Shown: in pieces, positions 4,489 through 6,272 of the stretch
Position numbering within the stretch: position 1 is the first letter of the stretch
How the letters are laid out: each line of letters starts with the position of its first letter
NCBI GenBank assembly: GCA_900549945.1
Contig: URQJ01000112.1
Span: forward strand, 1-6,272
Source: an uncultured Oscillospiraceae bacterium
GTDB taxonomy: Bacteria > Bacillota > Clostridia > Oscillospirales > Acutalibacteraceae
Direction: 5' to 3'
Length of the DNA: 6,272 nucleotides
Translations under genes and position numbers: made by a program
Notes under the pieces: generated by a model
The model's database searches: none
The model's input: the letters and a program-made list of their open reading frames with translations, nothing else
What the model was told of the DNA's origin: nothing

Positions 4489-5010
4489 TCATTTCCCGGG
4501 GTTGTACGCCGTGAAAACGATGTGGGGCATATCCGTGTGGTAGTAATGCTTCGTGAAGCGCTCGGTCTCCCGCATGCCGTTGCGCTTTGCGACATTCTGC
4601 GAGGCGGTGTTTGTATCGCGGATGATCGAGCACACGCTTTCGGCGTGCAGCACCTCGAATGCGTATATTTTGCACGCGGCGGCCGCCTCGGTCGCATAGC
4701 CGCGGTGCCAGTGCGCCTTTTCAAAGAGATAGCCGATTTCGAGCGCCTCGCGCCCCTCGATGTCCTGCATCGTCAGGCCGCATTGGCCGATCATTTCGCC
4801 GGTCGCTTTCAGCTCGACCGCCCAGAGCCCGAAGCCGTACTGCGCGTAGCGGCCGAGCTGCCGGTCGAGCCATTCCTGCACCTCCGCGCTGCTGAAGGCG
4901 TGCCCGTAGGCGTACATCACGTCCGCGTCCTGCAAAATCCGGCACAGGGCGGGGAAGTCGTCCCGTGTCATCCGGCGCAGCCGCAGCCGCTCGGTTTCCA
5001 ATATGTACAT
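4489..5010 (-). CDS. GNAT-family N-acetyltransferase (RimJ/RimL-like)
   Basis: A 173-residue acetyltransferase of the RimJ/RimL-like (Acetyltransf_3) branch of the GNAT fold, which moves an acetyl group from acetyl-CoA to an amine. It opens with the usual ETERLRLRRMTRDDFPAL strand-helix start. The acetyl-CoA pyrophosphate loop is HRGYATEA (R103 to A109), and DTNTASQNVAKRNGMRE is the conserved C-terminal part that ends the fold. The substrate (ribosomal protein N-terminus, aminoglycoside, or small metabolite) cannot be told. ATG at 5010-5008 is preceded by AAGGA with 8-9 bases spacing. A long upstream extension of this frame into dcd is only an open shadow frame. A gap of 73 bases separates it from dcd upstream; CTGACA (5087-5082) and TATACC (5063-5058) could be a weak promoter, otherwise it is transcribed with dcd. 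Confidence 0.85.
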   Translation of the reverse strand: MYILETERLRLRRMTRDDFPALCRILQDADVMYAYGHAFSSAEVQEWLDRQLGRYAQYGFGLWAVELKATGEMIGQCGLTMQDIEGREALEIGYLFEKAHWHRGYATEAAAACKIYAFEVLHAESVCSIIRDTNTASQNVAKRNGMRETERFTKHYYHTDMPHIVFTAYNPGK

Positions 5011-5083
5011 AGAAATTTTCCTTTCCAAATGCCTTGCATTCAAGCGTTCCGTCCAGCGGTATAAAATGAGAGGCCGGTATATG

Positions 5084-5626
5084 TCAGGTGTTGTGCAGCT
5101 CTGTGTCGAGAAAAACGCGCGAGCCGGTCGCGCCGCGCTGGCCCTGATATTTGCCGCGGTACGGCTTTTCCGCGGCGGCGTCCATCTGCGCGAAGACGAG
5201 CTGGCCGACGCGCCGCCCGGCGGTGAGCTCGATCGCGCAGCGGTTCGCGTTAAACAGCTCGAGCGTGATCTCCCCCTCAAAGCCCGGGTCCACCCAACCG
5301 GCGTTCTGGATGAAAAGCCCCATGCGGCCGAGCGAGCTGCGGCCCTCCACAAACGCCGTGAGATCGTCCGGCAGGGCGAAATATTCCATCGTGGTGGCGA
5401 GCACGAATTGGTCGGGCAGAAGCAGGTAGCGCTCCGTTTCAATCGTCTTATAGGCGATCTCGCGGTCCATCGCGATGATGCCGGACGAGGAATCCTCGAC
5501 GATGCTGAACGTGCTGCCGAGGCGGATGTCGACGCTGGCGGGTTGGATTTGGCTGGCCTCGACCGGCTCGATCGTCAGCGTGCGGTCGAGGAGCATGCGG
5601 CGGATCGTTTTATCGGATAAAATCAT
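5084..5626 (-). CDS. dcd: dCTP deaminase (possibly dUMP-forming, bifunctional)
   Basis: A 180-residue cytosolic homotrimer-type deoxynucleotide enzyme that deaminates dCTP toward dUTP/dUMP for dTMP synthesis. Family motifs are PASVDIRLG (29-37), VEGRSSLGRMG (93-103), AGWVDPGFEGEITLELFN (109-126) with E123 at the place of the E. coli catalytic Glu138, GQL (141-143) and KYQGQRGATGSR (159-170). G110 replaces the His of the mono-functional E. coli enzyme (TAHRIDPG) and agrees with the Mycobacterium tuberculosis bifunctional enzyme (TAGFIDPG), as does KYQGQRG. This one may therefore release dUMP directly; that is inference from motifs. ATG 5626-5624 overlaps the stop of the upstream gene as ATGA and has AAAGGA a few bases upstream, so translation is probably coupled. 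It stands in one unit with the tRNA nucleotidyltransferase gene. Confidence 0.92.
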   Translation of the reverse strand: MILSDKTIRRMLLDRTLTIEPVEASQIQPASVDIRLGSTFSIVEDSSSGIIAMDREIAYKTIETERYLLLPDQFVLATTMEYFALPDDLTAFVEGRSSLGRMGLFIQNAGWVDPGFEGEITLELFNANRCAIELTAGRRVGQLVFAQMDAAAEKPYRGKYQGQRGATGSRVFLDTELHNT

Positions 5627-6272
5627 TGTTCGTCCTTTCCGGGTGCGCGCGGCGCGCCCTTTTTGCGTTCCATGTATTTTTCCACGCGGCGCAGCAGCGC
5701 ACCGCGGTCGTTTTTGAGGCTGCCGTCGACCACATCGCGCAGCAGGCCGTTCAGCATTTCCCCGATTTCACGGCCGTGCAGGCCGCGCGCGGCGAGGTCG
5801 TCGCCGTTCACTTGAAGCTGCTTTAGGGTGCGGCAGAAGCCCTCGGCCTCGAGGCGGCGCGCCTGTGCTTCCGCCTCCCAAAGCGCCGAAAGGCGCGGCG
5901 CGACGAATTCCGGCGCGTGGGCGGCGCTGTCCGCGCGGGCGATGTCGAGCAGCTTGTAGAATAGGGGGAAGCCGAGCGATGCGATCAGCCGGCGGAGCTT
6001 GACCGGGCGCATCGGGAAATGGAGGTCGTGCAGCTCGACGAGCGTGACGACCTCGCGCAGCGTGCGGTTATCGCAGTGCAGCGTGTGCAGCGCGCTGCGG
6101 GCGATCTCGGCGCTTTTGGCCGGGTGGCCGTAAAAGTGGTCGAAGCCGTCTGCGCCGGTTGTGCGGCAGGGACCCTTGCCGGTGTCGTGCAGGAGCACCG
6201 CGAGCCGCACGGTTTCGTCGGGCGGCGCGGCCTCAAGCGCGTGCAGCGTGTGCTCGAACACGTCGTAGATGT
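5623..6272 (-). CDS. cca: CCA tRNA nucleotidyltransferase, HD-domain C-terminal part (partial, 5' end outside window)
   Basis: 215 residues up to the stop TGA at 5625-5623 are visible; the frame stays open through the right edge (IYDVFEHTLHALEA), so the N-terminal nucleotidyltransferase head is outside. The visible part carries an HD domain with LAVLLHDTGKG, then DHFYGHPAKSAEIA, and a later VELHD, as found in the middle and C-terminal region of bacterial CCA-adding enzymes that also have a phosphohydrolase domain. The enzyme adds or repairs the 3' CCA end of tRNA. The C-terminal RLEAEGFCRTLKQLQVNGDDL segment is also typical of this family. The extreme C-terminus is basic (KYMERKKGAPRAPGKDEQ). 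The stop overlaps the dcd start by 4 bases. A different HD phosphohydrolase cannot be excluded without the head domain. Confidence 0.8.
   Translation of the reverse strand, partial: IYDVFEHTLHALEAAPPDETVRLAVLLHDTGKGPCRTTGADGFDHFYGHPAKSAEIARSALHTLHCDNRTLREVVTLVELHDLHFPMRPVKLRRLIASLGFPLFYKLLDIARADSAAHAPEFVAPRLSALWEAEAQARRLEAEGFCRTLKQLQVNGDDLAARGLHGREIGEMLNGLLRDVVDGSLKNDRGALLRRVEKYMERKKGAPRAPGKDEQ

Noticed and set aside
5058..5087. Promoter for the GNAT gene between dcd and its start
   Set aside because: CTGACA and TATACC are 18 bases apart with a 4 of 6 match in the -10; too weak to list as a separate feature, mentioned in the GNAT entry.
4489..5442. A 317-codon open minus-strand frame extending upstream of the GNAT gene
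   Set aside because: The part beyond 5010 runs antisense-free through dcd in another frame, is Arg/Ser-rich low-complexity as expected of a GC-rich shadow, and the GNAT fold begins at MYILETERLRL with a ribosome binding site.

Overview
The window reads as chromosomal DNA of a GC-rich Firmicute, most likely a clostridial (Oscillospiraceae-like) gut anaerobe. This rests on strong GGAGG-type ribosome binding sites, a MazF nearly identical in motif layout to Bacillus subtilis NdoA, a CsoR/P1B-ATPase pair, and a cca-dcd gene order. The taxonomic call is inference. No rRNA, tRNA, CRISPR array or transposase gene is visible.

Layout. Bases 1-77 are the 3' end of a plus-strand gene that looks like the C-terminus of NAD(P)H-hydrate dehydratase. 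A stand-alone mazF/ndoA toxin gene (200-547) follows, with a good promoter in front and a strong rho-independent terminator behind, and no antitoxin gene in view. Bases 614 to about 3260 are clearly more AT-rich than both flanks and hold a metal-efflux module. It consists of csoR (772-1047) with its own promoter, operator and terminator; a P1B-type heavy-metal ATPase (1168-3048) with its own promoter and two operators; and a 24-residue hydrophobic small protein (3045-3119) whose start overlaps the ATPase stop. A doubtful 39-codon ORF follows at 3121-3240. After 3271 the DNA is GC-rich again: a polytopic membrane protein of probable GT-C glycosyltransferase type (3271-4488) meets a GNAT acetyltransferase (4489-5010, minus) tail to tail with no base between the two stops. 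On the minus strand, dCTP deaminase (5084-5626) is preceded by, and overlaps by 4 bases, the 3' part of an HD-domain CCA tRNA nucleotidyltransferase that runs off the right edge.

How it works together. The metal module looks self-contained. CsoR, with the complete Cu(I) ligand set C34/H59/C63, should repress both its own promoter and the ATPase promoter through three 16-bp ATACCCC...GTAT operators, and metal binding should release it. The ATPase lacks an N-terminal metal-binding domain and carries neither the textbook Cu+ nor the textbook Zn2+ residues in its last two membrane helices, so its substrate is less certain than the regulator suggests. The coupled 24-residue peptide is a good candidate for an undescribed small subunit of this pump. 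An 18-bp imperfect direct repeat (16 of 18 identical) lies at both ends of the csoR-ATPase-peptide segment and fits acquisition of this module as an insert downstream of the mazF terminator. The flanking genes are housekeeping or nucleotide/tRNA metabolism genes.
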